From WHTK01 sp963711035 (GTDB taxonomy: Bacteria; Chloroflexota; Dehalococcoidia; DSTF01; WHTK01): 64,000 bases of DNA. The stretch covers positions 1 to 64,000 of the forward strand of contig CAVQCN010000001.1 in NCBI GenBank assembly GCA_963711035.1, read 5' to 3'. Position 1 is the stretch's first letter; the number at the start of each line of letters is the position of its first letter. The notes under the pieces were generated by a model, which worked only from the letters and a program-made list of their open reading frames with translations, was not told the DNA's origin and searched no databases. A program made the position numbers and the translations under genes. Shown piece after piece: positions 1-8,254 of the stretch.

Positions 1-103
1 TTCGCGATGCTCTTTCCCGATAGGGGCAGCTGCGCTCCTCTACTGGGCGGCTGAACCCCAGGATTCTAACCGCCGATCCTACGAGCCGAAAGATCGACGA
101 CGC

Positions 104-2038
104 TCAGCAACCAGGTGCATCTACTGTCAGTTGGGCCGCTCGTTCCTCTCGTGGCGAGGCAGCAAACGCGGGACCTGGGACGTGTTCATCACCTCGCCGA
201 CGAGTAAGCCGTTTTGCATCGAGATATTCGAGCAAGAATTGTGCGTAGCGACGGGAGGTGGCAAAGAGGTCTCGCACCTCTGGCAGGCTGATGGTTCCCT
301 TCTCCTGGAGAACTGCAATCACTGCAGCAGACATGGCGTCGAAGGCTTCCCTGACAAAGACCACGCCGCCGCCGACATCCACGACCGCCCCACTTGTAAT
401 GAGATACGTCATCAGATCCTTGTCGATCCGATTCTCGGTGGGTGGCGAATAGGGAGACTCTCGGAGGGTGGCAAGATATGCATCCGCCTGCTTTTCCTCC
501 ACCGGCGACAGTCTCGGGGTCCAGCCTGGCAGAGAAATCGAGACCTCTGTTTCGGTCAACAGGCCTTCATTGAGGAAAAGAGCGAGTAAATCGTTGAACT
601 CGTTACGATCGTAACCAAGCTGACTGCGAGCCTCTTCACGCGCTATTCCTTGCGCCAGGGGATTCCGCTGCAAGAAGCTGCGGACCGCAGCCTCGAACTT
701 CTCTCGAGCGCGGGAGAGACCCGCCTGCGTGATCAGTTGGCCGGCCTCACCGAGACGCACGACGAGGCCTTCAGCGAGAAGCTCCTCGAGTCCTCTTTGC
801 GCTGACGCATCATCGAGAGGCGTCTGTGCGCAAGCCTCGCCAAGGCTGCAGGGCTCAAGACGCGCAATTTCTGCCAAGAGCACGGAGCCTGGGCGTCCTT
901 CCATCTGCAGTCGCAGCCCCCCGATGACATCCTCGCGACCGCGACCGTGTCGCCGTGCCTGCGTCTCGAGGATGACACCTCCTCCCAGGGTCTGGTTCGC
1001 GTCCCGGATAACGAAACGATCCCCCTTAAGCACTGCGACAGGCTCTGAAAGCAAAATCTGTGCCCACGTCGCTTCGCCTGGCGCCAAAGCGTCTCTTTCC
1101 AGCAAGCGCAGGCGGCCAGGCACTTCACTGGATAGACAGTGGAACGTGATGTGGAGGTTGTGGCGTATCGGCCGCATCAGATACGAAATCGCCTTGAGGT
1201 GCACGTCCACCGCAATCGAAGGCTGAAGGATGCCTGGCAATGCGAGGACCTGGCCGCGTGACAGTTGTGAAGGCTCCAACCCTACGAGATTCACTGCAGT
1301 TCTTGTACCCGGCAAGGCACGATCGACCTTAGAACGATGCATCTGCAGACCGCGAATTCGTCCACGGAGAGCGGTCAGATGTCCTCCCACATAACTCGGC
1401 AGCACTTCGACCGAGTCACCAACTTGGAGGGCGCCGTCTGTGAGAGTCCCTGTTACAACCGTGCCTGCACCGACGACGGTAAAGGCGCGATCGATAGGCA
1501 GACGTGGCCGGCCGAGGTCGCGTTTGAGAGGGGCCTTCGCCAAGGCAGCCTCAATTGCGGCTCGCAGCTCCGGGAGCCCTTCTCCGCTGACGGCGGAGCA
1601 AACAACTAGAGGGGAATCCTCGAGAGTGGTTCCTGCGACCGCCTCGAGGATGTCATCCTTAACCAACTCCATCCATTCCGCGTCCACGGTATCGGCCTTG
1701 GTGATGACGATGAGCGCCTGATCGATGGCCAGCAGGTCGAGAATGGCCAGGTGCTCCAGAGTCTGGGGCATAACGCCTTCGTCGGCCGCGACCACCAGCA
1801 GAGCTAGGTCAATGCCGCTCACACCCGCAAGCATGTTCTTGATGAAACGCTCGTGGCCTGGGACGTCAACGATGCTGGCTTCGGAGCCATCACGAAGCTT
1901 CATCCAGGCGAAGCCGAGATCGATCGTCATACCCCGCTCTTTCTCCTCACGGAGACGGTCGGGGTCTATGCCGGTGAGAGCTTCGATCAGCGTGGACTTG
2001 CCGTGGTCAACGTGGCCGGCGGTGCCGATGACGTACAT
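104..2038 (-). CDS. selB: Selenocysteine-specific translation elongation factor SelB
   Basis: GTPase that carries Sec-tRNA to the ribosome and binds the SECIS hairpin downstream of Sec UGA codons. The N-terminus has the G1 loop GHVDHGKST (residues ~8-16), the G3 motif DVPGHERF (~58-65) and TKAD (~113). EF-Tu-like domains II and III follow, then ~250 residues of winged-helix type that in SelB bind the mRNA hairpin. About 644 aa, normal for the family. The start is set at ATG 2038 because AGGGAA precedes it by a few bases and MYVIGTAGHVDHG is the usual N-terminus; a GTG 27 bases upstream is less likely. It is transcribed away from the divergent tRNA-Sec gene. selA and selD are not in the window. 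Confidence 0.97.
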   Translation of the reverse strand: MYVIGTAGHVDHGKSTLIEALTGIDPDRLREEKERGMTIDLGFAWMKLRDGSEASIVDVPGHERFIKNMLAGVSGIDLALLVVAADEGVMPQTLEHLAILDLLAIDQALIVITKADTVDAEWMELVKDDILEAVAGTTLEDSPLVVCSAVSGEGLPELRAAIEAALAKAPLKRDLGRPRLPIDRAFTVVGAGTVVTGTLTDGALQVGDSVEVLPSYVGGHLTALRGRIRGLQMHRSKVDRALPGTRTAVNLVGLEPSQLSRGQVLALPGILQPSIAVDVHLKAISYLMRPIRHNLHITFHCLSSEVPGRLRLLERDALAPGEATWAQILLSEPVAVLKGDRFVIRDANQTLGGGVILETQARRHGRGREDVIGGLRLQMEGRPGSVLLAEIARLEPCSLGEACAQTPLDDASAQRGLEELLAEGLVVRLGEAGQLITQAGLSRAREKFEAAVRSFLQRNPLAQGIAREEARSQLGYDRNEFNDLLALFLNEGLLTETEVSISLPGWTPRLSPVEEKQADAYLATLRESPYSPPTENRIDKDLMTYLITSGAVVDVGGGVVFVREAFDAMSAAVIAVLQEKGTISLPEVRDLFATSRRYAQFLLEYLDAKRLTRRRGDEHVPGPAFAASPREERAAQLTVDAPGC

Positions 2039-2159
2039 GCGAGTTCCCTGGTATGCAGCATTCACCCGAGCGCCGCGACTCGCTCGCGTGGGCGATTATA
2101 GACAATGATTAGCCGATCTGTGCTTCACTCAGAACCATGGGCCTCATAACATTGTAGAC

Positions 2160-2257
2160 GGGAGTGGATGGGGCCCGGTGGCCTCCTCAGTCTTCAAAAC
2201 TGTATGCGGGGCGGTTGCGCTGTCCTGGGAGGGTTCGACTCCCTCGCACTCCCGCCA
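2160..2257 (+). tRNA. selC: tRNA-Sec (anticodon TCA)
   Basis: 98-nt tRNA with encoded CCA end (2255-2257). The anticodon loop 2192-2198 carries TCA at 2194-2196, reading UGA. Features typical of bacterial tRNA-Sec are visible: a long acceptor stem (GGGAGTG at 2160-2166 pairs with CACTCCC), a 6-bp D stem (2170-2175 with 2180-2185) with a tiny CGGT loop, a long variable arm, and a GAGGG/CCCTC T stem around TTCGACT. It sits between selB and the 3' end of trxB. The eighth acceptor pair looks like a G-G mismatch. Confidence 0.95.
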
Positions 2258-2268
2258 CCCGGTCCAAG

Positions 2269-3201
2269 TCAGACCCTAAACGTTGACGTGATGTAGTGGT
2301 CAGCCCTGATTGCGGCGGTAGCCCCGTCGCCTGCCGCGGTGACAACCTGGCGGGCCGAGTTCTGACGCACATCCCCGGCCGCGAAAATTCCAGGCACCGT
2401 GCTCTCCATCCACTCGTTAACTCGGATGTGGCCCGCCTCGTCTATGTCCAGGTCGGCGCGGTCGCGCAGAAAGGAGGTGTTTGGGCTGTGACCTATGAAG
2501 ATAAACGCTGCTGCAACGGGAAGCTCGGACTCGACGTCTGTCACGGCGTCACGCAGACGCAGCCTCTCGACCATTCCATCGCCTTCGATCGATTCGACAA
2601 CCGTGTTCCAGCGGAAGTGCATCTTTTCGTTTGCGAAGGCGCGTTCCTGCAGGATTGCGCTGGCTCGCAAGCTCTCTCGGCGGTGGACGAGCGTCACCTT
2701 GGATGCATACCGCGTGACGAAAAGGCCCTCATCGAGAGCTGAATCCCCGCCGCCCACGACTGCCACCTCCTGATCAGCAAAAAAGGCAGCATCACAGGTT
2801 GCGCAGTAAGAGACACCATAGCCCGTGAGACGCTCCTCACCTTCGACATTCAGTTTCCGGTAGTCAGCTCCAGCCGTGAGGATGAGCGCTTTGGCGACGA
2901 TTTCGCCTTGAGAGGTGTGGACCTTCTGGTACCTGTCATCCGTCTCGATCCCGGTGACATTGACCTTCAGCATCTCCAAACCGTAGCTCTGTGCCTGCTT
3001 TTGCATCACTTCGCCGAGTTCGAGTCCGCTGATTTCAGGGATGCCGGGATAGTTCTCGATAGAGGCAGTAATCGCAACCTGCCCGCCGCTGAACTGCTTC
3101 TCGATGAGGAGCGTGCGCCGCTTGGCTCGGGCGGCGTACAGGCCCGCGGCGAGTCCGGCTGGGCCGGCTCCGACGATAGCGATGTCATATTCGTTAGACA
3201 T
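2269..3201 (-). CDS. trxB: Thioredoxin reductase (FAD/NADPH), last gene of the Grd-type operon
   Basis: Flavoprotein that passes electrons from NADPH to thioredoxin- or glutaredoxin-like proteins; in glycine reductase systems these feed selenoprotein A. The FAD-binding GAGPAGLAAG is at residues ~11-20, the redox motif CATC at ~137-140, the NADPH-binding GGGDSA at ~155-160, and a C-terminal FAD motif containing GIFAAGDVR. At 310 aa it has standard length. AGGGG lies just upstream of the ATG. It follows the glutaredoxin-like gene on the same strand, matching the trx genes that accompany grd clusters in clostridia. It ends 11 bases from the convergent tRNA-Sec gene. Confidence 0.95.
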   Translation of the reverse strand: MSNEYDIAIVGAGPAGLAAGLYAARAKRRTLLIEKQFSGGQVAITASIENYPGIPEISGLELGEVMQKQAQSYGLEMLKVNVTGIETDDRYQKVHTSQGEIVAKALILTAGADYRKLNVEGEERLTGYGVSYCATCDAAFFADQEVAVVGGGDSALDEGLFVTRYASKVTLVHRRESLRASAILQERAFANEKMHFRWNTVVESIEGDGMVERLRLRDAVTDVESELPVAAAFIFIGHSPNTSFLRDRADLDIDEAGHIRVNEWMESTVPGIFAAGDVRQNSARQVVTAAGDGATAAIRADHYITSTFRV

Positions 3202-3285
3202 GACAACCCCTCTGCTCCTTCACATCGGTGATGAGGGCATGTACGCCTGAGAGCGACGCTAAGACTGGCTTGTTGGACTCGTGGA

Positions 3286-3528
3286 CTATAAGCCGAGGAC
3301 TTTCTCGTATTCCTCTGGATTGAAGCCCGGCGTTGGAGTGTCGTTGACAACCAGTACGGGCACTGTCATGAGGCGATACTGCTTGACCAGCTCCATGAGG
3401 TTCTCTCGATCGCCAACATCCTTCTCGACGTAGCTGACCTTATTCGCTTCGAGAAACCGCTTTGCCTCGACGCACGGGACACAGTCCTGCTGCTTCGTGT
3501 AAAGGATCACTTCGCCTGAGCCAAGCAT
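3286..3528 (-). CDS. Glutaredoxin-like thiol-disulfide carrier
   Basis: Small thioredoxin-fold protein of about 80 aa with the redox motif CVPC after a short beta strand, followed by helix EAKRFLE and the cis-Pro segment TVPVLVVND. It probably shuttles electrons between the TrxB encoded just downstream and GrdA encoded just upstream. ATG 3528 is preferred because GGAGAGGAAG lies about 5 bases before it; a GTG at 3552 overlaps the grdA stop and would add eight residues. It closely resembles the C-terminal domain of the neighbouring XRE fusion protein (shared EAKRFL.AN.V.YVEKDV), which points to a local duplication. Confidence 0.88.
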   Translation of the reverse strand: MLGSGEVILYTKQQDCVPCVEAKRFLEANKVSYVEKDVGDRENLMELVKQYRLMTVPVLVVNDTPTPGFNPEEYEKVLGL

Positions 3529-3548
3529 TGTTACTTCCTCTCCGAGTT

Positions 3549-4007
3549 TCACATGGACTCGCGGACCTTTCGCACCGCCGCGATGATATCCTCGGTCTCG
3601 AGGACACCCTCCATGATCGATACCTGTTCGCTGTAGACTTGGGGATCGAATTGATCTTTCATCTCAGGCTCAAGCACATGGTAAACAGGCAAACCCAGCG
3701 GAATGCCCGCGAGCGGCCCGACCCAAGATGGATCGCCTTCGGTCACCGTTCGGGCATAGACTTCCGCACTTTCCACGCTCGGGGAACCAAGGACCACGAC
3801 AAGGTTCTCCGTTCCTTCCGTCTCGGCGACGTTCTTGATACCTTCTTGACCATCCAGGTCAAGTGCTCCGGCCGCCGTTCAAACGAAGCACTGCGTTTCC
3901 ACCAGTGCTGGCTCGGCGCCAGCGCTGCGGATGCAGGCTTCGATCGCGGGACCGGGTACGCCATCCCTTTCGCCGAGGATGATTATGCGTTTCCCTTGAA
4001 GATTCAT
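3549..4007 (-). CDS. grdA: Selenoprotein A of glycine/sarcosine/betaine-type reductase (Sec at residue 43)
   Basis: Small selenoprotein that in glycine reductase carries the carboxymethyl-selenoether from component B to component C. The frame runs from ATG 4007 (RBS GGGAG) to the stop at 3549 with one internal TGA at 3879-3881. Reading it as Sec gives 152 aa and C-F-V-U-T-A-A-G-A, the GrdA active-site motif, with Sec at residue 43 where the family has it near 44. The N-terminus has GERDGVPGPAIE and the C-terminus GPLAGIPLGLPVYH, both GrdA hallmarks. A 7-bp hairpin starts 16 bases after the TGA. A simple gene caller would split this gene in two. The operon with glutaredoxin and trxB supports the call. 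Confidence 0.96.
3845..3863 (-). promoter_or_regulatory. SECIS hairpin of grdA
   Basis: On the coding strand CTTGACC pairs with GGTCAAG (7 bp) around the loop TGGAT. The loop opens 22 bases after the Sec TGA and has a G in its second position. Both fit the bacterial SECIS rules (apical loop about 16-37 bases downstream, G among its first two bases). Confidence 0.8.
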
Positions 4008-4078
4008 TCGTATCTCCCGATCGTAGGCACGACTACCCCTTGACTCTACTACAGGAGACCTGCTCGCCGAACAGTATT

Positions 4079-4094
4079 CCGGACAGGGTCTGTC
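4079..4094. promoter_or_regulatory. GGACAGA-type palindromic operator, copy 1 (grdA)
   Basis: CCGGACAGGGTCTGTC contains GACAG-GGT-CTGTC. It lies about 75 bases upstream of the grdA start, in the gap after the XRE-glutaredoxin gene, so grdA may have its own regulated promoter. It belongs to the five-copy set shared with 6838, 12005, 18830 and 25565. Confidence 0.7.
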
Positions 4095-4165
4095 TGCGAA
4101 TTGTCCGATTCGGATCACCGCGCCTGCCGGTTATATCAGAACTGAATTACAACAATAACACCTGC

Positions 4166-5296
4166 TCATAAACCCAGAGCACGCTCGTACTCTTCCCTGT
4201 TGAAACCCTCGATCGGTTCGTTGTTCACGACGAGAACAGGGACACGCAGGATCCGATAATCGCGAGCCAGCTGCACGAGGTTTTCACGCTCCGAGACGTC
4301 CTTCTCAACGTAAGCGACATGGTTCGCCTGCAGGAAGCGCTTCGCTTCCATGCACGGAGCGCAGTCGAACTCTTTGCTAAACAAGATCACCTGCACGGCC
4401 TCATTCGGCTCCATGCTGCGGCCTCCGCGCCGGGAGGGTATGGAGCTGAGGCGCTCCTCCTCCGACCAGTGAAGCAGGCGGCTGAAGGTCGCTCCCGGAG
4501 CACCAACGTTGCGCAGAGACGAGAGACTCTGTTTGGCCCGATCGTCCATTGGAACGAATTGGCGCACATGGTAGACCGGAGGCAGAAAGAGCTGGATGCG
4601 AAACTCGCGAAAAACGCCGCTCGGCAGGACGATGTCAGCCGGTCCATCTTCCATTACCGAGTCCCCCTCGTTCAGATCCGCTAGCCTCAGCCAGGCTTCC
4701 TCGAATCCGGGCGCAACCCTAAGCCGGGATATCATGCGTTCGTACGCGGGTGTGCCGCACAACGAAGCCGTTTCCAGCCAGATGGTCTTTATCCACCACA
4801 TCGAATGCTCACGAGACTCAGGAGTCCTGTCAGAAGCGAGTATCTGCCACAGCATGTGGTCAACACCGGGCTGACCTGCTGAAGTAGTGTCCGAGGTAGC
4901 CAGGATTTGGTTATAGGTACTCAGGGCGCGTACGTAATAGAGACTATCCAAGATGAGCACAGGGAAACCCGTAGCCACGAGGTCGCGAACGCGCGAGAAC
5001 ATGACATGCGCCTCGGGCGCCCTCTCGATGCGCTTGGGGCCGAAGGCGCGAAAGAGGAACTCGGCCTGCAAGACGGAGAGGTGCAGACAGGCAGCGAGAT
5101 TCTCGAGATCTGATTGCGTAGGTTCTGATTGGCCTGTCTCCCACCGGGCTACCGTACGTCCGGAGACGCCAAGCTCAGCCCCCAAGTCCTCGCGCGTCCA
5201 TCGCTCCTGCTCTGCCTTCGTGAGGCGGTATCTGAAGCGGTGGAGCCACTCGCCGGGGCTTATGGGAAAGGGTGGCAAAGGCTGGACGCCAGGCAT
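4166..5296 (-). CDS. XRE-family regulator (MmyB-like) fused to a glutaredoxin-like domain
   Basis: 376 aa. Residues ~20-85 form a lambda-repressor-type helix-turn-helix (REDLGAELGVSGRTVARWE). Residues ~95-275 resemble the MmyB-like ligand-binding domain of XRE regulators, with VLILDSLYYVRALSTYNQ and LFLPPVYHVRQFVP. Residues ~305-376 are a glutaredoxin-like domain with CAPC, a paralogue of the 80-aa protein encoded nearby. It starts 5 bases after the grdC stop, so it is probably translationally coupled. An internal ATG at 4412-4414, with GGAGG seven bases before it and in frame, could yield the 82-aa glutaredoxin domain on its own. A redox- or thiol-sensing regulator of the Grd genes is inference. 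Confidence 0.85.
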   Translation of the reverse strand: MPGVQPLPPFPISPGEWLHRFRYRLTKAEQERWTREDLGAELGVSGRTVARWETGQSEPTQSDLENLAACLHLSVLQAEFLFRAFGPKRIERAPEAHVMFSRVRDLVATGFPVLILDSLYYVRALSTYNQILATSDTTSAGQPGVDHMLWQILASDRTPESREHSMWWIKTIWLETASLCGTPAYERMISRLRVAPGFEEAWLRLADLNEGDSVMEDGPADIVLPSGVFREFRIQLFLPPVYHVRQFVPMDDRAKQSLSSLRNVGAPGATFSRLLHWSEEERLSSIPSRRGGRSMEPNEAVQVILFSKEFDCAPCMEAKRFLQANHVAYVEKDVSERENLVQLARDYRILRVPVLVVNNEPIEGFNREEYERALGL

Positions 5297-5301
5297 AATC
5301 G

Positions 5302-6759
5302 CTACTTCGCCGCGGGATTCGACTCGATGACGAACGACTCGCCATCAGCCATGTGGGTCATCCTACCAAGAAACAAGCTGCCTTTTGCCAAGAACATGGA
5401 GCGCTGATACCGGCCTTCCCGCAGGCCTTGCAAGGCGTGGCCCATGAATGGCACAGCCGAGGCAACGTGGCCCTGGGTTGGAGAGAAGCCGGGCATGCCA
5501 TGCTCACGAGCAAATGCGTCGCGAGCCTCGGTACCGGTGGCGATATCCCCTCGGCGAGCTGCCAATGCGGCAATCAAGCGGTAGTTCGTGCGCGGCACGT
5601 CGCCGCTGCCTGCAGTCTCCGTAATTTCCGGGTTGTGGAGCTCCGTTGCGTACTTATCGATGTCGGTATAGCGTAAGCCAAGCTTGTCCAGCGGCTTCTG
5701 CACCAGAGCTTCGATGATCTGCTGTTGCACCGATCCTGCGGAGACGGGATGACGGCCGACGCTATCAAGGCGCAGAACCGGACTGACGCCATCATCCGGG
5801 CCCAACAAGATGGCAAAACCGACCAGCACATCTTCCATAATTGGAATCTCTTTGGCGAGGTGGCCCCGAAACTTCATGCCCAGCTTGGCGAGCGAACAGC
5901 CGCCAACCACGGCAATGTTGGGGAAGACGGTGCTTGAGACGAGGCTCCCGCCGATGACCATGGCATGCACCGGCCCACAACAAAACGCCTTCACGTCTGC
6001 GCCGGTGGCATCGAGACAGTCGCTCGCTTCGGCCACGGCCTTGGCGAGATTACCGCCGCCGCGCTGGTAGCGATCACCAATAGCTTCCTCGCCTGAGCCG
6101 ATAACATACTGCAGGCTCGATGGATCCGTACTGCTCGCAGCCAGGACAGACCGCAGCGCCATCGTCGCCGATGCTTTGACTGCAAGATTCTCGAGCAACA
6201 CCTCTGGTACCAGGGATGCATCCTCGTTGTAGTCGGTCTGGATCAATCCGATGACCTGGCCGCTGCGCAGCATCAGGGGAATGGCGGTACCCGCTTCACT
6301 AGTCAATCGGTCCTCGATCTTGTGAAAAGGCGTGCCCGCTACGCGCTTCAGGTCCTTCTCTTTGACCAGCGGGTTGTTCGTCAGCCGCTCACGAACATCT
6401 TTGGCGAAGTCTTCTTCGAGAAGAATCAGGTCGAAGTCGTCCACGGCCTTCAGCAGGCCATAGAACTCTTCCTCCGAGACGAGATCGCCGTGAGGACCGG
6501 TTGTTGTGGCGCCCGCCAAGGGGTTCTCGAACCAGGGTGCAGGCAGGCCGGTGAGATCCTCAGGCGCCAGGTTCCCGAGTAACACCTGATGCGGCGCGTA
6601 GGAAACAGCGTCCGAGTAGGATCGCAGGCTGCTACGAATCGTCTCCCAGAGGCCAGGATCTCTGGACACCTCACGCGAAGGCTTAGAACCGTATCTGACG
6701 AGGCCAGGGGCATGTGCCAGGAAGAAGCGAACGTTACGGACGACCGGACTAATGGGCAC
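5302..6759 (-). CDS. grdC: Reductase component C, GrdC-type (FabH-like) subunit
   Basis: 485 aa, close to the ~510 of GrdC. In glycine reductase, component C (GrdC plus GrdD) takes the carboxymethyl group from selenoprotein A and releases acetyl phosphate. The N-terminus (LAHAPGLVRYGSKPSRE) and the thiolase/FabH-like core with FCCGPVHAMVIGGSLV and VVGGCSLAKLGMKF are typical of GrdC, as is the C-terminal block with SPTQGHVASAVPF. The start is a GTG at 6759 preceded by AGGGGAAAA. It is the first gene of the leftward operon and diverges from grdE across a 200-bp control region. No grdD follows it, which is unusual because the two normally sit together. Confidence 0.9.
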   Translation of the reverse strand: MPISPVVRNVRFFLAHAPGLVRYGSKPSREVSRDPGLWETIRSSLRSYSDAVSYAPHQVLLGNLAPEDLTGLPAPWFENPLAGATTTGPHGDLVSEEEFYGLLKAVDDFDLILLEEDFAKDVRERLTNNPLVKEKDLKRVAGTPFHKIEDRLTSEAGTAIPLMLRSGQVIGLIQTDYNEDASLVPEVLLENLAVKASATMALRSVLAASSTDPSSLQYVIGSGEEAIGDRYQRGGGNLAKAVAEASDCLDATGADVKAFCCGPVHAMVIGGSLVSSTVFPNIAVVGGCSLAKLGMKFRGHLAKEIPIMEDVLVGFAILLGPDDGVSPVLRLDSVGRHPVSAGSVQQQIIEALVQKPLDKLGLRYTDIDKYATELHNPEITETAGSGDVPRTNYRLIAALAARRGDIATGTEARDAFAREHGMPGFSPTQGHVASAVPFMGHALQGLREGRYQRSMFLAKGSLFLGRMTHMADGESFVIESNPAAK

Positions 6760-6837
6760 GATCTTTTCCCCTCAATGTGCAGCCGCACTTATAGAGGCAA
6801 TCTACTACAGGATACGCAACCGTTCGGTTCGAATCCT

Positions 6838-6852
6838 GGACAGACTCTGTCA
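6838..6852. promoter_or_regulatory. GGACAGA-type palindromic operator, copy 2 (grdC/grdE divergent promoters)
   Basis: GGACAGACTCTGTCA: six-base arms GACAGA/TCTGTC around one C. It lies between the divergent starts of grdC (6759) and grdE (6962), 78 bases from the former and 109 from the latter, so one bound protein could control both units. Confidence 0.75.
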
Positions 6853-6961
6853 GCCTGTCGAAAGCCTGCCCACGCGCCAAGGTTGTAGTATTCCCTCGTC
6901 GCCAGAGATTTGGATGCAGCGGTGGAGCCAGCCAGTGCACCACCGGCTTTCATGAGGCCGC

Positions 6962-8221
6962 ATGGAACTGACTCTCGCCATTCATCCCGTAGATACGCTG
7001 CACTTCGGTTCGGAGACGAGCTTGAAAGGCACCAGCCTTTCTGTCGACCAAGAAGCGCTCCGCGAATATGTGCTTACAGACGATCGCATCGAATCGCTGG
7101 ATCTTTTCACGGTGGCAGCCGGCGAGGCGTGCCGCTTCGGGCCCGTGTACGACATCGTCGAGCCACGCGCGAAGCAGCCGGGTGATGGCGTCGACTTTCC
7201 CGGAATCCTCGACGGCATGGCGCTCGCTGGTAAAGGAACCACCCATGTCCTGCGTGGCTGCGCCGTCACGATACTCGACCCGATAGCAGGCGCACTCGTC
7301 AACAAGATGGTCGAGATGTCGGGTGAGGCCGCCAGGATATCGCCATACTCAAAGCTCTGCCACCTCGTCGTAGTGCCTCACCCACGGCCCGGCCAACCAC
7401 GCCACGTAGTGCACAACGCGATGCGAACCATCGTCTGCAAAGCTGCGACGTATCTGGCCAAGACATCGCTCGATCTGCCGCCCGCCGATACGGAGATGTT
7501 CGAGTCTCAAGGCCCGCGCGAAGACAACGGTCTGCCCCGCGTCGTTTACATCGGCCAGATCCACTCACGACAGATGGTCGCCGACGTGGACGAGCAAATC
7601 TTCTACGGCACCAACACGACCGGCATGGTGCCCGTTGTCCTCCACCCGAACGAGTGGCTGGATGGCGCGATCGTCCCCGGCTCCTTCAACATGGGCCTTG
7701 AGACGTACTTTTATCAGAACCATCCCATCATTTCGCAGCTCTACCGGCGCCATAATGAAGGCAAGATCAACTTCGTAGGGACGATCGCCACCATGGCAGC
7801 CTCAGACAACCTAGACCGCGAACGCAATTCCACCATCGCCGCTGAGCTCGCCAAATGGAACCTGGGCGCTGACGGCGCCGTTCTCAGCAAGTGCGGCGGC
7901 GGCGCTCCTCACGCTGACATGGCTTTAACCGCGCGCCTATGCGAGCAAATGGGCATCCGCACGGCGGTTCAGGTCAACGACATGTCTTCGGACCGCAGCG
8001 CGGAATCAGCGCTGCTGTTCAACTATGAAGAGGTCGACGCAATCGTCTACGTCGGCGGTGGTAACTACATCCACATGCCGGCGGCGCCAGTCGAACAGGC
8101 GATCTCGGTAAACGATGCGGGAGAGCAGGCGCTCCAGGCGCTTAAAGAGCTTACCGCAGGCCGCATTTGCGGTATCTCCAGTCAGCAGGGCTTGTCGAGG
8201 ATTCGGTCTTTCGTACACTGA
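6962..8221 (+). CDS. grdE: Reductase component B, GrdE-type subunit (divergent)
   Basis: 419 aa, near the ~428 of GrdE, the proprotein of the two small component B subunits. Matching family blocks, recalled from known GrdE, are VKDVIEPR-like YDIVEPRAK (~63-71), KGTTHVLRGCAV (~91-102), SPYSKLCHLVVV (~127-138) and EGKINFVGTIAT. In classical GrdE a Gly-Asn-Cys after DGAI is cleaved to form the pyruvoyl group that binds the substrate amine. Here the matching residues read DGAIVPGSFNMG, with Ser241-Phe242, so the Cys is missing. It may be cleaved at Ser, may not be cleaved, or may act on another substrate. grdB follows after 33 bases. Confidence 0.88.
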   Translation: MELTLAIHPVDTLHFGSETSLKGTSLSVDQEALREYVLTDDRIESLDLFTVAAGEACRFGPVYDIVEPRAKQPGDGVDFPGILDGMALAGKGTTHVLRGCAVTILDPIAGALVNKMVEMSGEAARISPYSKLCHLVVVPHPRPGQPRHVVHNAMRTIVCKAATYLAKTSLDLPPADTEMFESQGPREDNGLPRVVYIGQIHSRQMVADVDEQIFYGTNTTGMVPVVLHPNEWLDGAIVPGSFNMGLETYFYQNHPIISQLYRRHNEGKINFVGTIATMAASDNLDRERNSTIAAELAKWNLGADGAVLSKCGGGAPHADMALTARLCEQMGIRTAVQVNDMSSDRSAESALLFNYEEVDAIVYVGGGNYIHMPAAPVEQAISVNDAGEQALQALKELTAGRICGISSQQGLSRIRSFVH

Positions 8222-8254
8222 TCGAGAACGGCGGCTACGAAAGGGAAGGACGAC

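Noticed and set aside
1..103. selA or another gene upstream of the selB stop
   Set aside because: Only 103 bases; no coding signature visible.
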